Origin: Flectobacillus longus
GTDB taxonomy: Bacteria; Bacteroidota; Bacteroidia; Cytophagales; Spirosomataceae
DNA length: 64,000 nt
Reading direction: 5' to 3'
Assembly: GCF_030056705.1 (NCBI RefSeq)
Contig: NZ_JASHIC010000030.1
Location: 40,625-104,624 of the forward strand
Part shown: piece by piece, positions 34,367-44,021 of the stretch
Numbering within the stretch: position 1 is the first letter of the stretch
Layout: each line of letters opens with the position of its first letter
The notes under the pieces: model-generated
What the model was told of the DNA's origin: nothing
The model's input: only the letters and a program-made list of their open reading frames with translations
The model's database searches: none
Made by a program: the position numbers and the translations under genes

Positions 34367-35740
34367 TTACACCTTCATGGTTCTCCAGCGACCTTTTTTG
34401 AAGAAATAGATGCCCATCAATGCCAAAATAGATTCGGCAATGGCGATGGATAAGAATACCCCAAGCGGTCCCCAATGCCAGTATTGTGCCATCAGATAAG
34501 CCAAAGGAATTTCGATAAGCCAGAAACAAATAAAGTTCATAATCGTTGGTGTGCGAGTATCGCCAGCACCATTGAGCGCCTGTCCGATGACCATTCCATA
34601 ACCAAAAAAGAGATACCCCGCACTCATAATTTGCAAACACAACACTCCTACTTCTACCACTTTAAGATTGCTGTTAAAAATTGAAATAAAATTTTCGGCA
34701 AAACCTAAAAACAATAAGCCTACCAACAGCAAGAATATCATATTGTAAAAGGCTGTTCGCCATACTGATTTTTCGGCACGGTCGGGCTGATTAGCACCTA
34801 AATTTTGTCCCATTAAAGTAGCAGCCGCATTGGCCATACCCCATGCTGGTAAAATCGTAAATACGATAATTCGAATAGCAATAGTGTAACCTGCCACGGC
34901 ATCGCTTCCAAAACTTGAAATAATACGAGTTAAGAAAATCCAACTTGCCGACTGAATCAAGAATTGACCTGTACCACCCGAACCTATAGCAATCAAGTTT
35001 TTGAGAACAGTCCAATCTGGTTTGAGTAATCTCAACTCCAGACGGAGATTGCCTTGACCTTTTTGCAAAGACCATAACTGATATAATACTCCGATGGTTC
35101 TACCTATAGTAGTAGCAATGGCTGCACCCTCAACACCAAACTTCAGCCCCATTATTAAGACTGCATCGAGAGCCATGTTGATGATATTAGCCAAGATAAT
35201 CGAACGCATGGCCGTAGATGCATCGCCAGCACCACGGAGCGCACCGCTCAGGGTATAAAGCAAAATAATAGCTGGACTACTAATAAACATCAAGCGAGTA
35301 AACAAGGCTCCTTTTGCAATCAAGTGGGGTTCGCCACCCATGAGTGCGAGTATTTGTTCGGCAAAAATTGCCCCAGGGATTCCAACAAGTGCCGATAAAA
35401 CTAAGGAAATAAGAATTACCTGAGATACAGCATGGGCAGCAGCTTCGGGATTTCCCTCTCCTGTTCGGCGCGAAACAATAGCTGTAGCAGCTGAGCTCAA
35501 GCCAATAGCTACAGAATAAATGAGCGTAAGTACCGATTCGGTCAAACCAACGGTTGCGATGGCTTCTATGCTAATTTTAGATACAAAAAAGGCATCAACA
35601 ATCGCAAATAGCGATTCTCCAATCATTTCTAATATCATAGGAATAGATAGAAGAAAAATCGCACGATTGATGCTCATTTGCGTATAATTCTGTTCTTCTC
35701 CACGAATAGCTTCGAGGAATAGTTCAATGTATTTTTTCAT
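34367..35740 (-). CDS. MATE family efflux transporter
   Basis: A 457-residue multidrug and toxin extrusion protein with twelve predicted helices in two halves. It begins with a cytoplasmic stretch MKKYIELFLEAIRGEEQNY, then SIPMILEMIGESLFAIVDAFFVSKI (helix 1 and the start of helix 2) as in the family. MATE pumps export cationic or other organic compounds against sodium or protons. The -7 box at 35912 predicts a leader of about 165 bases with several small hairpins. No regulator is adjacent and the substrate is unknown. Confidence 0.93.
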   Translation of the reverse strand: MKKYIELFLEAIRGEEQNYTQMSINRAIFLLSIPMILEMIGESLFAIVDAFFVSKISIEAIATVGLTESVLTLIYSVAIGLSSAATAIVSRRTGEGNPEAAAHAVSQVILISLVLSALVGIPGAIFAEQILALMGGEPHLIAKGALFTRLMFISSPAIILLYTLSGALRGAGDASTAMRSIILANIINMALDAVLIMGLKFGVEGAAIATTIGRTIGVLYQLWSLQKGQGNLRLELRLLKPDWTVLKNLIAIGSGGTGQFLIQSASWIFLTRIISSFGSDAVAGYTIAIRIIVFTILPAWGMANAAATLMGQNLGANQPDRAEKSVWRTAFYNMIFLLLVGLLFLGFAENFISIFNSNLKVVEVGVLCLQIMSAGYLFFGYGMVIGQALNGAGDTRTPTIMNFICFWLIEIPLAYLMAQYWHWGPLGVFLSIAIAESILALMGIYFFKKGRWRTMKV

Positions 35741-35904
35741 TGAAAATTACGATACAATAAGATAATGGTAAAATAGTATAGCTTTCTCAAAAAGAGAAAA
35801 GCCTAGTTTTTGACTAGGAAAATAGGAGGGAAAAATAAAGTACCGCGTAGGGACTAAAAATTAGAAAATCATGGGCATTTGTGGCTTAAAGCCTGTTTGA
35901 GGTT
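35741..35904 (-). promoter_or_regulatory. Structured 5' leader of the MATE gene
   Basis: The predicted leader holds CCTAGT-CAAAA-ACTAGG and CTTTTCTC-TTTTT-GAGAAAG hairpins (minus strand, about 35785-35820), followed by an AT-rich start region, plus GGCTTTAAGCC near 35886-35896. It is long and structured for a transporter gene. It does not match a riboswitch class that I know. Confidence 0.35.
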
Positions 35905-35911
35905 GGTGTTG

Positions 35912-35919
35912 CAAAGGTA
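35912..35919 (-). promoter_or_regulatory. -7 box of the MATE promoter
   Basis: TACCTTTG on the minus strand matches TAnnTTTG exactly. No TTG is found at the usual -33 spacing. Confidence 0.5.
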
Positions 35920-36204
35920 ATAAGATTTAGGACTTTTTATAGAATGGAGGTAAAAATCTTTTGGAGAAAATGAGGAGTTTGAGGTCTTTATGTCTCTCTA
36001 TAAATCGCTATGGACAAACCTATTAGTAAAAATATGGTTTAGTTATAACACCAAATTTTACTTAAAAACTACGTTTAAAAGTAATATAGAAGGATTTGGG
36101 TAAAATTTTAGATAATAATAAGTAGATATAACATCTCATTCATTTGGTTTAGCGTAAGTTTTAAGTAATTATAAAATTTATAGTATTTATACCTATAGAT
36201 ATTT

Positions 36205-36218
36205 AGCGAAATTTCGCT
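36205..36218. promoter_or_regulatory. AGCGAAATTTCGCT palindrome upstream of GAPDH
   Basis: A perfect 14-bp palindrome centred about 30 bases before the -7 box TACATTTG (36241-36248), where the -33 element would be. It looks like a regulator site for the glyceraldehyde-3-phosphate dehydrogenase gene. Confidence 0.5.
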
Positions 36219-36240
36219 TAGAATTAATATTCCGCCATCT

Positions 36241-36248
36241 TACATTTG
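36241..36248 (+). promoter_or_regulatory. -7 box of the GAPDH promoter
   Basis: TACATTTG matches TAnnTTTG and lies 59 bases before the ATG. The -33 position reads TAG instead of TTG. Confidence 0.55.
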
Positions 36249-36307
36249 TATCACGATTTACATCGTATCTTTTCTTATAACAAAACAAACCTTGAAACGA
36301 GTTAATC

Positions 36308-37759
36308 ATGATACAAGAATCTATTTATGAACAAGAACTGAGCAGTTGGATTGAAGATGAAAAAGCAGCGCTGGAGTTGGTAAATGTTGTGGGCAAACTT
36401 TGGTTTGAAAAATCGGTAGAACTTCTTCTTTTTAGAAACCAAATGTTTGATGTAAGTTCTTCTGGCTTGTTAAGTTTACATGATTACGCACAAAATTTTA
36501 TAGGTCAAGCTATAACAGTACAAGTAACTTTAGAATTAGCACAGGCCATTCATGAAATCGAAATTTCGCCTTCACGTATAGACATGGGGCGTTTAGGTAG
36601 TGAGTGGTTACAAGAATCTGTTTTGTATGATAATGCCAAGCAGTTTGTAGTTACAAAATTAGGTGATTTTGTAGGAAAAGATAGATTGAGTCTGACACCA
36701 AAAGATGTAGTGCTGTATGGTTTCGGTCGAATTGGTCGTTTGGCAGCACGAATGTTGGTAGGTATGGCTGGAAAAGGAGAACAGTTACGTTTGAGAGCCA
36801 TTGTAACTCGTGACCATTCGGCAGAAGATATTTACAAACGTGCAGATTTGCTCAGAAATGATTCTATTTATGGGCCATTTGCGGGAACAGTAGCCGTTGA
36901 TGAGCAAAATAGATGTTTGATTATCAATGGACAGCGAGTACAGATGATTAATGCCTCTTCGCCAGAGTCGATTGATTATACACAATATGATATTGACGAT
37001 GCTTTGGTGATTGACAATACTGGTGTGAAGCGTGATCGTGAAGGCTTAAGCAAACACCTTCAAGCAAAAGGAGTTAGCAAAGTATTATTGACAGCGCCAG
37101 GCAAAGGCGATATTCCAAATATTGTTGCAGGAGTAAATAATTTAGCCTATGAAGAAGGTGAAACTATTTTTTCAGCAGCTTCATGTACCACAAATGCGAT
37201 TGTTCCAATTTTGTCAGTCATTCATCAAGAATTAGGAATAGAACGTGGACACATCGAAACGGTACACTCTTATACCAACGATCAAAACTTATTGGATAAT
37301 TATCATCCAAAGTCAAGAAGAGGACGTTCGGCGGCGCAAAATTTAGTAATTACCGAAACAGGTGCTGATAAAGCTGTTGCCAAAGTGATTCCTGAGTTGG
37401 CTGGTAAGTTAACAGGCAATGCCATACGTGTACCAACGCCTAATGGTTCTTTGGCAGTTTTGAATTTACAAGTAGGTCGTACGGTAAGCAAAGAGGAAGT
37501 AAACGAAATCATTCGAAAAGCTTCTCTCAAAGGAGATTTGGTTGAGCAAATCCAGTATTCAATGTCCGAAGAACTAGTTTCTTCAGATATTATTGGGAGC
37601 CCAAGCCCTTCGGTATTTGATAGCCAAGCGACGATTGTATCAAAAGATGGAAATAGTGTCGTATTGTATGTATGGTACGACAATGAATATGGCTATACAA
37701 GACAAACTTTGAAAGTTGCGAAGAATATTTCTGGTGTTTTAAGGTTAATGTATTATTGA
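36308..37759 (+). CDS. Glyceraldehyde-3-phosphate dehydrogenase, long form
   Basis: A 483-residue GAPDH. Residues 1-130 are an N-terminal extension absent from the usual ~335-residue enzyme; the Rossmann start YGFGRIGRLAARMLV is at about residues 138-152. The nucleophile is Cys293 in SAASCTTNAIVP with the partner His in VHSYTNDQN, and IRVPTPNGSL is the phosphate-binding region. Long GAPDHs of this kind exist in Bacteroidota and some proteobacteria beside a short one, and may serve gluconeogenesis or use NADP; cofactor choice cannot be called. It has its own promoter box with a palindrome and a terminator. Confidence 0.92.
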   Translation: MIQESIYEQELSSWIEDEKAALELVNVVGKLWFEKSVELLLFRNQMFDVSSSGLLSLHDYAQNFIGQAITVQVTLELAQAIHEIEISPSRIDMGRLGSEWLQESVLYDNAKQFVVTKLGDFVGKDRLSLTPKDVVLYGFGRIGRLAARMLVGMAGKGEQLRLRAIVTRDHSAEDIYKRADLLRNDSIYGPFAGTVAVDEQNRCLIINGQRVQMINASSPESIDYTQYDIDDALVIDNTGVKRDREGLSKHLQAKGVSKVLLTAPGKGDIPNIVAGVNNLAYEEGETIFSAASCTTNAIVPILSVIHQELGIERGHIETVHSYTNDQNLLDNYHPKSRRGRSAAQNLVITETGADKAVAKVIPELAGKLTGNAIRVPTPNGSLAVLNLQVGRTVSKEEVNEIIRKASLKGDLVEQIQYSMSEELVSSDIIGSPSPSVFDSQATIVSKDGNSVVLYVWYDNEYGYTRQTLKVAKNISGVLRLMYY

Positions 37760-37826
37760 GTTAGTTTGATGGTTTAGGTTGGTTAAAACCTGTATCATTT
37801 GTTTAAGTAAAAAGGGATAGATAAGT

Positions 37827-37862
37827 AAAAAGCCTTCAAGATATTTCTTGAGGGCTTTTTTG
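37827..37862. terminator. Terminator between GAPDH and susD
   Basis: A 15-bp stem (37827-37841 with 37846-37860) with one wobble pair, A-rich left and T-rich right, so usable from both strands. Confidence 0.8.
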
Positions 37863-37997
37863 TTGAAAATACTAGAAAAAAGAACAGTAGAAGGAGGAAG
37901 ATAAACCAATTATTAAAACCTTCGCTCCCCCTAAAGTCTCCATTTTTCCCAATGTATATGAATCTAAGTATATAAATCACTCATTTACTCAATATCC

Positions 37998-39704
37998 CTA
38001 GTAACCTGGGTTTTGCTTGTATAAGCCATTGGTAAAGGTAATTTCAGCTTGTGGAATAGGTAGGTATTCGTCACGACCTGCGGTAAATTTGGCAGTATTC
38101 AAGAAAGTACGTCTTGTTTTTTCTTTGTTGATATAGGCATTGAGCGTAGGTTCGGCAATACCCCAACGAACCAAATCAAAAAAGCGAGGACCTTCAGTTG
38201 CAAACTCCATACGACGTTCCCATTGTAAAGCTTTGCGTGCATAAGCTTGTGTCCAGCCTGTAGCTGTGTACTCTTTTACAAGATATTTTGACGCAAATGT
38301 CCCATCAGCTTTTTTGAGTCTACCAGTACTTTCAGAAGCACGCTTTCTTACTAAATTGATTAATGGTAACGCACTTGCTTGCTGTCCCAATTCGATATAG
38401 GCTTCTGCTTGCATCAACAAAATATCATCATAGCGTAAAATATCGTAGTTTTTGGCAGTTCCCATAAATGGTCCAAGTTTGAAATACGAAGAACTACTTG
38501 CCAACTGTTGTGCACGCATCGAGTGGAAATTTCCATAAACCCCTGCATCACGAACCCAGCTATTGCTGAATGGCTTAGTATTATCGTATTTGTATGGGTG
38601 ACCATCGATACCTACGGTATGATCAAGACGTGGGTCAACTGTAGCGGTAGTCAAGTCGATGTTTGAATCGTTGAAAGTATCAAATTTTGGCAAACCATTT
38701 TCATCGGTAGCGTGGGCGTTTACCAAGTTTTGGCTTGGTGCGTGGAATCCGCAACAGCCGTACTGAGGGGCGCCGTGAGGATAGTTTAAACCATCTTCAA
38801 AATTCAAGCGTCCAGACGTTGTACCATCGTTTATAGTAAACTGAATAGCAAAAATTGATTCAGAACCATTTTCGGTTTCTGCTAAAAAGTTATCAGCAAT
38901 ATCTTTACTCAAACTGTATTTACCTGAAGAGATTACTGCTTGTGTTAAAGTAACCACCTCTTGCAAACGAGTTTTATTGATATTGACTACTTGGTGTGTT
39001 TCGTTTTGTTCATAAGCTTGATATAAACGTAACTTAGCCAAGTAAGCCTGTGCTGCAACTTTGTTGGCACGTCCCAATTCTGCTTGGGTAGTAGGAAGGT
39101 TATCAATCGCAAATTGGAAATCAGCAGCGATTTTATTCCATGACTCTTCGTTGCTCAAATTATTCGAAACTTTCAGAATTTCCTCCGAAGAAGCAGCTTC
39201 ATCAAAAATGGGTATATTTTTATACAAAAGCTTCATCGTAAAATAGCTATGCGCACGTAAGAAACGAAGTTCAGCCAAGCGAGTTTTTTTATTAGGATAG
39301 CTAGCTTCGCTAAGTGAGTTTACTGCACGCAATGCTACATTACATCTTGAAATCGACTTAAAAAGATTCTGCCATGTACGAGTTACAAAAGCATTTATAG
39401 AAGGCGTAACGAGGTTGTAATGCTCAATAGCATCGATTTCGCCAACGTCGCCTGTACCACCACCACCTTTATAGGCATCGTCAGAGCGGACACTTCCATA
39501 GACCCAGTTACTATAAATCGGTCCAATCATATCGCCATTACCGATAGCTGCATACGCAGCAGTAACCAATCCATCAACCGCCGTCGGTGAAGTTAAATCA
39601 GATGAGGACAGCACACCTTTGGGTGTATAATCAAGGGCATCTTTACATGAGTTCATGGTAAGTAAGCCAGTGACAAATAAGAGGGAAAATATTTTTCTTT
39701 TCAT
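37998..39704 (-). CDS. SusD/RagB family glycan-binding lipoprotein
   Basis: A 568-residue outer-membrane lipoprotein with lipobox MNSC (Cys20). The TPR-rich SusD fold is indicated by the long N-terminal helices (ALDYTPKGVLSSSDLTSPTAVDGLVTAAYA) and the C-terminal RKALQWERRMEFATEGPRFFDLVRWG motif. It forms the lid on the SusC channel downstream of substrate capture and is the last gene of the fructan locus, after SusC. The bound glycan is probably a fructan or fructo-oligosaccharide by context. Confidence 0.95.
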   Translation of the reverse strand: MKRKIFSLLFVTGLLTMNSCKDALDYTPKGVLSSSDLTSPTAVDGLVTAAYAAIGNGDMIGPIYSNWVYGSVRSDDAYKGGGGTGDVGEIDAIEHYNLVTPSINAFVTRTWQNLFKSISRCNVALRAVNSLSEASYPNKKTRLAELRFLRAHSYFTMKLLYKNIPIFDEAASSEEILKVSNNLSNEESWNKIAADFQFAIDNLPTTQAELGRANKVAAQAYLAKLRLYQAYEQNETHQVVNINKTRLQEVVTLTQAVISSGKYSLSKDIADNFLAETENGSESIFAIQFTINDGTTSGRLNFEDGLNYPHGAPQYGCCGFHAPSQNLVNAHATDENGLPKFDTFNDSNIDLTTATVDPRLDHTVGIDGHPYKYDNTKPFSNSWVRDAGVYGNFHSMRAQQLASSSSYFKLGPFMGTAKNYDILRYDDILLMQAEAYIELGQQASALPLINLVRKRASESTGRLKKADGTFASKYLVKEYTATGWTQAYARKALQWERRMEFATEGPRFFDLVRWGIAEPTLNAYINKEKTRRTFLNTAKFTAGRDEYLPIPQAEITFTNGLYKQNPGY

Positions 39705-39717
39705 GAGTTTACAATGG

Positions 39718-39848
39718 TTGCTTTAGGCTGTAAGCTGTATGCGTTAAGCAATGAGAAATACAGCCTAAATGTTTTACGTAGTGTACTTTCAATACTAGCG
39801 TCAAAATATCTATTGATGCCGATAGCCTATCGCTTAAAGCCAATTGCC
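39718..39848. repeat. Spacer between susC and susD with AAGC/GCCTA words
   Basis: The 144-base gap contains GGCTGTAAGC...TACAGCCTAAA and GATAGCCTATCGCTTAAAGC, related to the words at 2223 and 15775. A hairpin here could lower susD expression relative to susC. No promoter was seen. Confidence 0.4.
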
Positions 39849-42800
39849 TTAAAACGATGCATTTACACCAAATGTGAATGTTTGTGGAATCGGCACAGGA
39901 TTGATGTCGATACGCTCAGGGTCTGGACCTTGGTAGCTTTTGCTTTTAATCCAGAATAAGTTTTCGCCCATTACATATACACGTAGCTTAGAGAAAACAG
40001 CTTTTGGTGTAAGAGTATAACCCACTTGCACATTACGCATTTTGAAATACGAAGTATTCACCATAAAATAGTCCGAAGTACGAGTCTCGTTGTTATTGTC
40101 TTTTAAGGTAAGTGCTGGCACTGTTGTGTTAGTGTGTTGTGGAGTCCAAGCATCGAATACCCCTGGTCCTACGTTTTCACGGCTACGCATTAAATTGTTG
40201 TAAGTAGTGTACACATCAAAACCTGTACGACCCGCTACACCCGAACCAAATAAAGACACATCGAAGTTTTTATAAGTCATATCAAAACGAATACCGTATT
40301 CTAATGTTGGCAAAGTAGTACCAATCCAAGTGCGGTCAAGGTCATCTATTTTACCGTCATTATTAATATCTACGTAGCGGATACGTCCTGGTGCTGCGCC
40401 AACTTGTTTTGGAGCGGCATCAACTTCTGTTTGTGACTGGAATAAACCCGCAGTTTTGTAACCAAAAATATCAAATTGAGAATGCCCTATAATCGTACTC
40501 ACCAAGTTGCCAGGATATGCTGGACGTACTTCTTCAGGTAATTCAGTAATTTTATCTCTAAAATGAGCAAAATTGGCAGAGATATTATATTTCAAACCGT
40601 TGTCTACTTCACCATGATAACCCAATACCAACTCCCAACCTTTGTTTGATTTAGAAGCACCGTTTACCGCTTTGGTTTGACCTTCGCCTAATGTTGCTGC
40701 TACTGGAGGAGTAATCAAAATACCTGTAGTTTGACGAGTAAAGTAATCGAATGAACCAAAGAATTTATTATTCAAAAAGGCAAAGTCGATACCTGCGTTT
40801 ACTTCGTCAGTAGTTTCCCATTTCAACCCTGCGTTGGCTGCTTGTGTTTGTACAAAACCTGATGGTAAAGTCCCCGTATTAGCTCCAGAAAGAGAATAAG
40901 CCGTTCCGATGTTCATGTATTGTTCCCAAAAACCACCTACTAATTGGGCTTGTGTAGTACCATAACGAGTGTCAAACAAACCAAAGCGAGCAATATCTCC
41001 AATTTGTTGGTTACCTACACGACCAATACCAGCACGAAGTTTTAATTCAGAAACAGTATTATTGTTTTTCAAGAAATCTTCTTTATCTAATTTCCAACCC
41101 AATGATGCCGCAGGAAAAATACCATAGCGGTTGTCAGTACCAAATCTTGACGAACCGTCACGACGAACCGTTAACGCTGCCAAATATTTATCGCTGTAAG
41201 TATAATCTACACGTCCGAATTGTGAGAATAGAATATTGCCTGTTACGTTACCCGTAAGTGTTGTATTTCCTGTACCTGCACTCAAAGTAAAATAGTCTTC
41301 GTTTTGTAAAGCATATCCTTCTTTTTTCAAGAATTGCGTATTGAGGGTAGTTTTAATATATTCTGTACCCAATAAGAATTTGAATTGATGTTTGTCGTTC
41401 AAATCCCAGTTATAGCGAAGTGTATTTGACCAAGTTAGGCTCAAATATTGGTTTTGGTCAAACGTCAAACTGTTAGTAGTACGGTTAAAAGCACCTTCTG
41501 AGAAAGTTGGCGTAATAATCTTGTTTTGGTAACTAGCGTTATCTGCTCCTAAGTTAGTTTTGAAGAACAAATTTTTGATAGGTTGTACCTCAATAAAGAT
41601 ATTTCCGAAAGTACTCAAGCGATTGGCATTGTTCCATTTTGCAATATCCTGCATGTGCAATGGGTTGTTACGATCAGAGTAACCGCCACCCGATGCACCC
41701 GCATAAGTCACACCGTCTTTTTGGTACACTGGAATAGTTGGAACTAAGCTCACAGCCAATCCTGTCGTAGTAGCACCACCTAAATCGGTAGCGGTAAGAG
41801 TTTCGTTTGAGTTAGCCACGCGAAGGTTTAAGCCAATACGAACTTTATCGTTGAAGGCACGCGTCATAGCATTGACACTACCACTTAAGCGGTCATAATT
41901 AGTAAAACGAAGCATACCTGTATTTTTCAACTGACCAAAGTTTACTTCCAATGATGATGTCTTATTACCTGTCGAAATCGTGAAATCGTTGCGAGTAACT
42001 ACGCCCATTCTGTACATAACCGACTGCCAATCTGTATCGCCAACGGGTGTGTTTGGGTCGCCACCTACGAATGGTTTTGGAGTAACGCTATTGAGTATAG
42101 GATTGCTAAAATTTTTGTTCCAATCAAAATTGTAAATCTCACCATATCCCGAAGCAGGGTCTTGTCCATCGTTGATAGATGCCTGCCAAAGAGCTCTACC
42201 ACGGTCAGCGGCATTGAGCATTTTGAAGCGCATCGCTTTTTCTGACTGGAAAGAAACACTACTATTGAACTGGAATTCTACTTTTCCATTGGTATTACCA
42301 CCATTTTTGGTCGTTACGATAATTACCCCATTAGAAGCACGAGCACCATAGATAGACTCCGCAGAAGCATCTTTTAGAACTTGTACAGATTCGATATTGC
42401 TAGGACTAATATTCTGAAAAACCTCAGGACGAGTTGTCGGAATACCGTCAATGATATACAAAGGGTCGTTATTGCCCAAAGTATTGGCACCACGAATCAA
42501 AATACGGCTGTTTGAGCCATTAGGCGAGCCATCTTTTTCGATATATAAACCAGCTACACGACCTTGTAAGGCTTGCATCGGGTTACCCGAACTAATATTT
42601 TTGATGGGCTTCATGTCTACCACTGCTACCGAACCTGTGAGGTCTTGCTTGCGTGAAGAAGTATAACCTACCACAACAACTTCGTTCAATTGATTGCTAG
42701 ATTCAAGCGCAATGACTAGATTGGTCTGTGTACCAATGGTAACTGTTTGAGTGGTATAACCTACATAAGAAACAGTCAAACTTTTTGCCGTTTCTGGAAC

Positions 42801-42995
42801 AGTCAACGTAAAGTACCCCTCGGCATTGGTAGACGTTCCTTTGGTAGTGCCTGAGATTTGGATATTGGCACCAACCAAGGTTTCTCTGGTTTCGGCAGCT
42901 ATTACTTTACCCGTAATACTACGCTGTTGTGCAAGCGATTGCTGGGAAAGCCCCAACATCGACAAGAGGAAAAAGAGTAATAAATTTTTTCTCAT
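39849..42995 (-). CDS. SusC/RagA family TonB-linked outer-membrane protein
   Basis: A 1048-residue TonB-dependent importer. Signal peptide to about residue 23 (LSLAQ end), then a carboxypeptidase-regulatory-like domain (ITGKVIAAETRETLVGANI), a plug domain with VVVVGYTSSRKQDLTGSV and the SusC signature KDASAESIYGARASNGVIIVTT, then a 22-strand barrel ending in a terminal aromatic (Phe). Together with SusD it imports oligosaccharides. Nothing looks truncated. No separate anti-sigma partner is present, in line with control by the hybrid sensor nearby. Confidence 0.96.
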   Translation of the reverse strand: MRKNLLLFFLLSMLGLSQQSLAQQRSITGKVIAAETRETLVGANIQISGTTKGTSTNAEGYFTLTVPETAKSLTVSYVGYTTQTVTIGTQTNLVIALESSNQLNEVVVVGYTSSRKQDLTGSVAVVDMKPIKNISSGNPMQALQGRVAGLYIEKDGSPNGSNSRILIRGANTLGNNDPLYIIDGIPTTRPEVFQNISPSNIESVQVLKDASAESIYGARASNGVIIVTTKNGGNTNGKVEFQFNSSVSFQSEKAMRFKMLNAADRGRALWQASINDGQDPASGYGEIYNFDWNKNFSNPILNSVTPKPFVGGDPNTPVGDTDWQSVMYRMGVVTRNDFTISTGNKTSSLEVNFGQLKNTGMLRFTNYDRLSGSVNAMTRAFNDKVRIGLNLRVANSNETLTATDLGGATTTGLAVSLVPTIPVYQKDGVTYAGASGGGYSDRNNPLHMQDIAKWNNANRLSTFGNIFIEVQPIKNLFFKTNLGADNASYQNKIITPTFSEGAFNRTTNSLTFDQNQYLSLTWSNTLRYNWDLNDKHQFKFLLGTEYIKTTLNTQFLKKEGYALQNEDYFTLSAGTGNTTLTGNVTGNILFSQFGRVDYTYSDKYLAALTVRRDGSSRFGTDNRYGIFPAASLGWKLDKEDFLKNNNTVSELKLRAGIGRVGNQQIGDIARFGLFDTRYGTTQAQLVGGFWEQYMNIGTAYSLSGANTGTLPSGFVQTQAANAGLKWETTDEVNAGIDFAFLNNKFFGSFDYFTRQTTGILITPPVAATLGEGQTKAVNGASKSNKGWELVLGYHGEVDNGLKYNISANFAHFRDKITELPEEVRPAYPGNLVSTIIGHSQFDIFGYKTAGLFQSQTEVDAAPKQVGAAPGRIRYVDINNDGKIDDLDRTWIGTTLPTLEYGIRFDMTYKNFDVSLFGSGVAGRTGFDVYTTYNNLMRSRENVGPGVFDAWTPQHTNTTVPALTLKDNNNETRTSDYFMVNTSYFKMRNVQVGYTLTPKAVFSKLRVYVMGENLFWIKSKSYQGPDPERIDINPVPIPQTFTFGVNASF

Positions 42996-43032
42996 TATTT
43001 TAGGATTTATTAGTTATAAGATTTTTGAGGAA

Positions 43033-43056
43033 CAAAGTGGCCAAGGCACAAAGGCA
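43033..43056. repeat. GGCCAAGGCACAAAGG word, copy 4
   Basis: CAAAGTGGCCAAGGCACAAA lies 38-61 bases upstream of the susC start. It is the fourth member of the set at 12175, 16291 and 28505. Confidence 0.4.
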
Positions 43057-43092
43057 TGGAGTGTTTCTATGTCGAAGAGATACATTAGTCCT

Positions 43093-44007
43093 CTATGACA
43101 TGGTCATATTTTTCTTGTCTGCTTGCACCTTTTTCTCTAAACATTTTTCAATACTTTCTTCAGAAATAAACGGTGTAGCACCATGATGAGTGGCGACCAA
43201 TGCCCCCACTACACAGGCCTTTTGTAGAGCGTATTCATAATTTTCATTCTGTAAAAAACTAGAAAGAAAACTTGCCAAAAATGAATCTCCGCTACCTATT
43301 GTATCACATACGTTTACAGGAAAACCTTCACTGCGATAAAACAAACCTTGATGATAGAGCACAGCACCGTCTGCACCTAGTGTTACACAAATGGTCTTTA
43401 GTTGAAAATGAGTAGCCAGTTTTGAGATTTGTTCTTCGAGTGTGTTTTCTACAAAAAACCAAGAGCTGATTTCGGCTAACTCATGGTGATTGAGCTTCAC
43501 CATATCGGCTTGTGTCATCAGATACGATAGCGTAGTTGTATCATAGTAAGGAGGTCGCAGATTGACATCTAATACTTTGAATTTGGCTACTTCTAATAGT
43601 TCTTTTAAAGCTTCAAAACTCTGCTGTGAGCGTGCTGACAAACTTCCATATACCAGACAGTCAGCCTGAGCAACGGTGTCTAAAGCAGATGGTTCGGACT
43701 GGATATAGTCCCATGCCACAGGTTTGACGATTTTGTAGGTCACATTGCTTTTGTCATCCATGTTGACTTTTACAACACCCGTCAAATGGGTATTACCTTG
43801 CTGAATAAGCTGGCAGTTGAGTTCTTTACTTTTGACAAAATCCATTAACTCTTTGCCAAGGTCATCGTTTCCGATACGACTAATAATAGATACCTGATGA
43901 CCAAAATGTTTGAGATGGATGGCAACATTCATAGGAGCTCCACCTGGGATTTTTCCACTAGGAAGCATATCCCAAAGCATCTCGCCAAAGCATACAAATT
44001 GTTTCAT
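43093..44007 (-). CDS. PfkB family carbohydrate kinase, probable fructokinase
   Basis: A 304-residue ribokinase/PfkB family sugar kinase. N-terminal GGAPMNVAIHLKHFG is the sugar-binding glycine motif, and DTIGSGDSFLASFLSS carries the catalytic Asp with the ATP-binding loop. In this locus, with GH32 releasing fructose, it most likely makes fructose-6-phosphate. It lies 15 bp after the sugar porter gene and is clearly in the same operon. Confidence 0.92.
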   Translation of the reverse strand: MKQFVCFGEMLWDMLPSGKIPGGAPMNVAIHLKHFGHQVSIISRIGNDDLGKELMDFVKSKELNCQLIQQGNTHLTGVVKVNMDDKSNVTYKIVKPVAWDYIQSEPSALDTVAQADCLVYGSLSARSQQSFEALKELLEVAKFKVLDVNLRPPYYDTTTLSYLMTQADMVKLNHHELAEISSWFFVENTLEEQISKLATHFQLKTICVTLGADGAVLYHQGLFYRSEGFPVNVCDTIGSGDSFLASFLSSFLQNENYEYALQKACVVGALVATHHGATPFISEESIEKCLEKKVQADKKNMTMS

Positions 44008-44021
44008 TTGAAATAAGTAGA

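Noticed and set aside
35741..35904. Known riboswitch class before the MATE gene
   Set aside because: Hairpins are present but no conserved riboswitch core that I know was found; kept as an unassigned leader.
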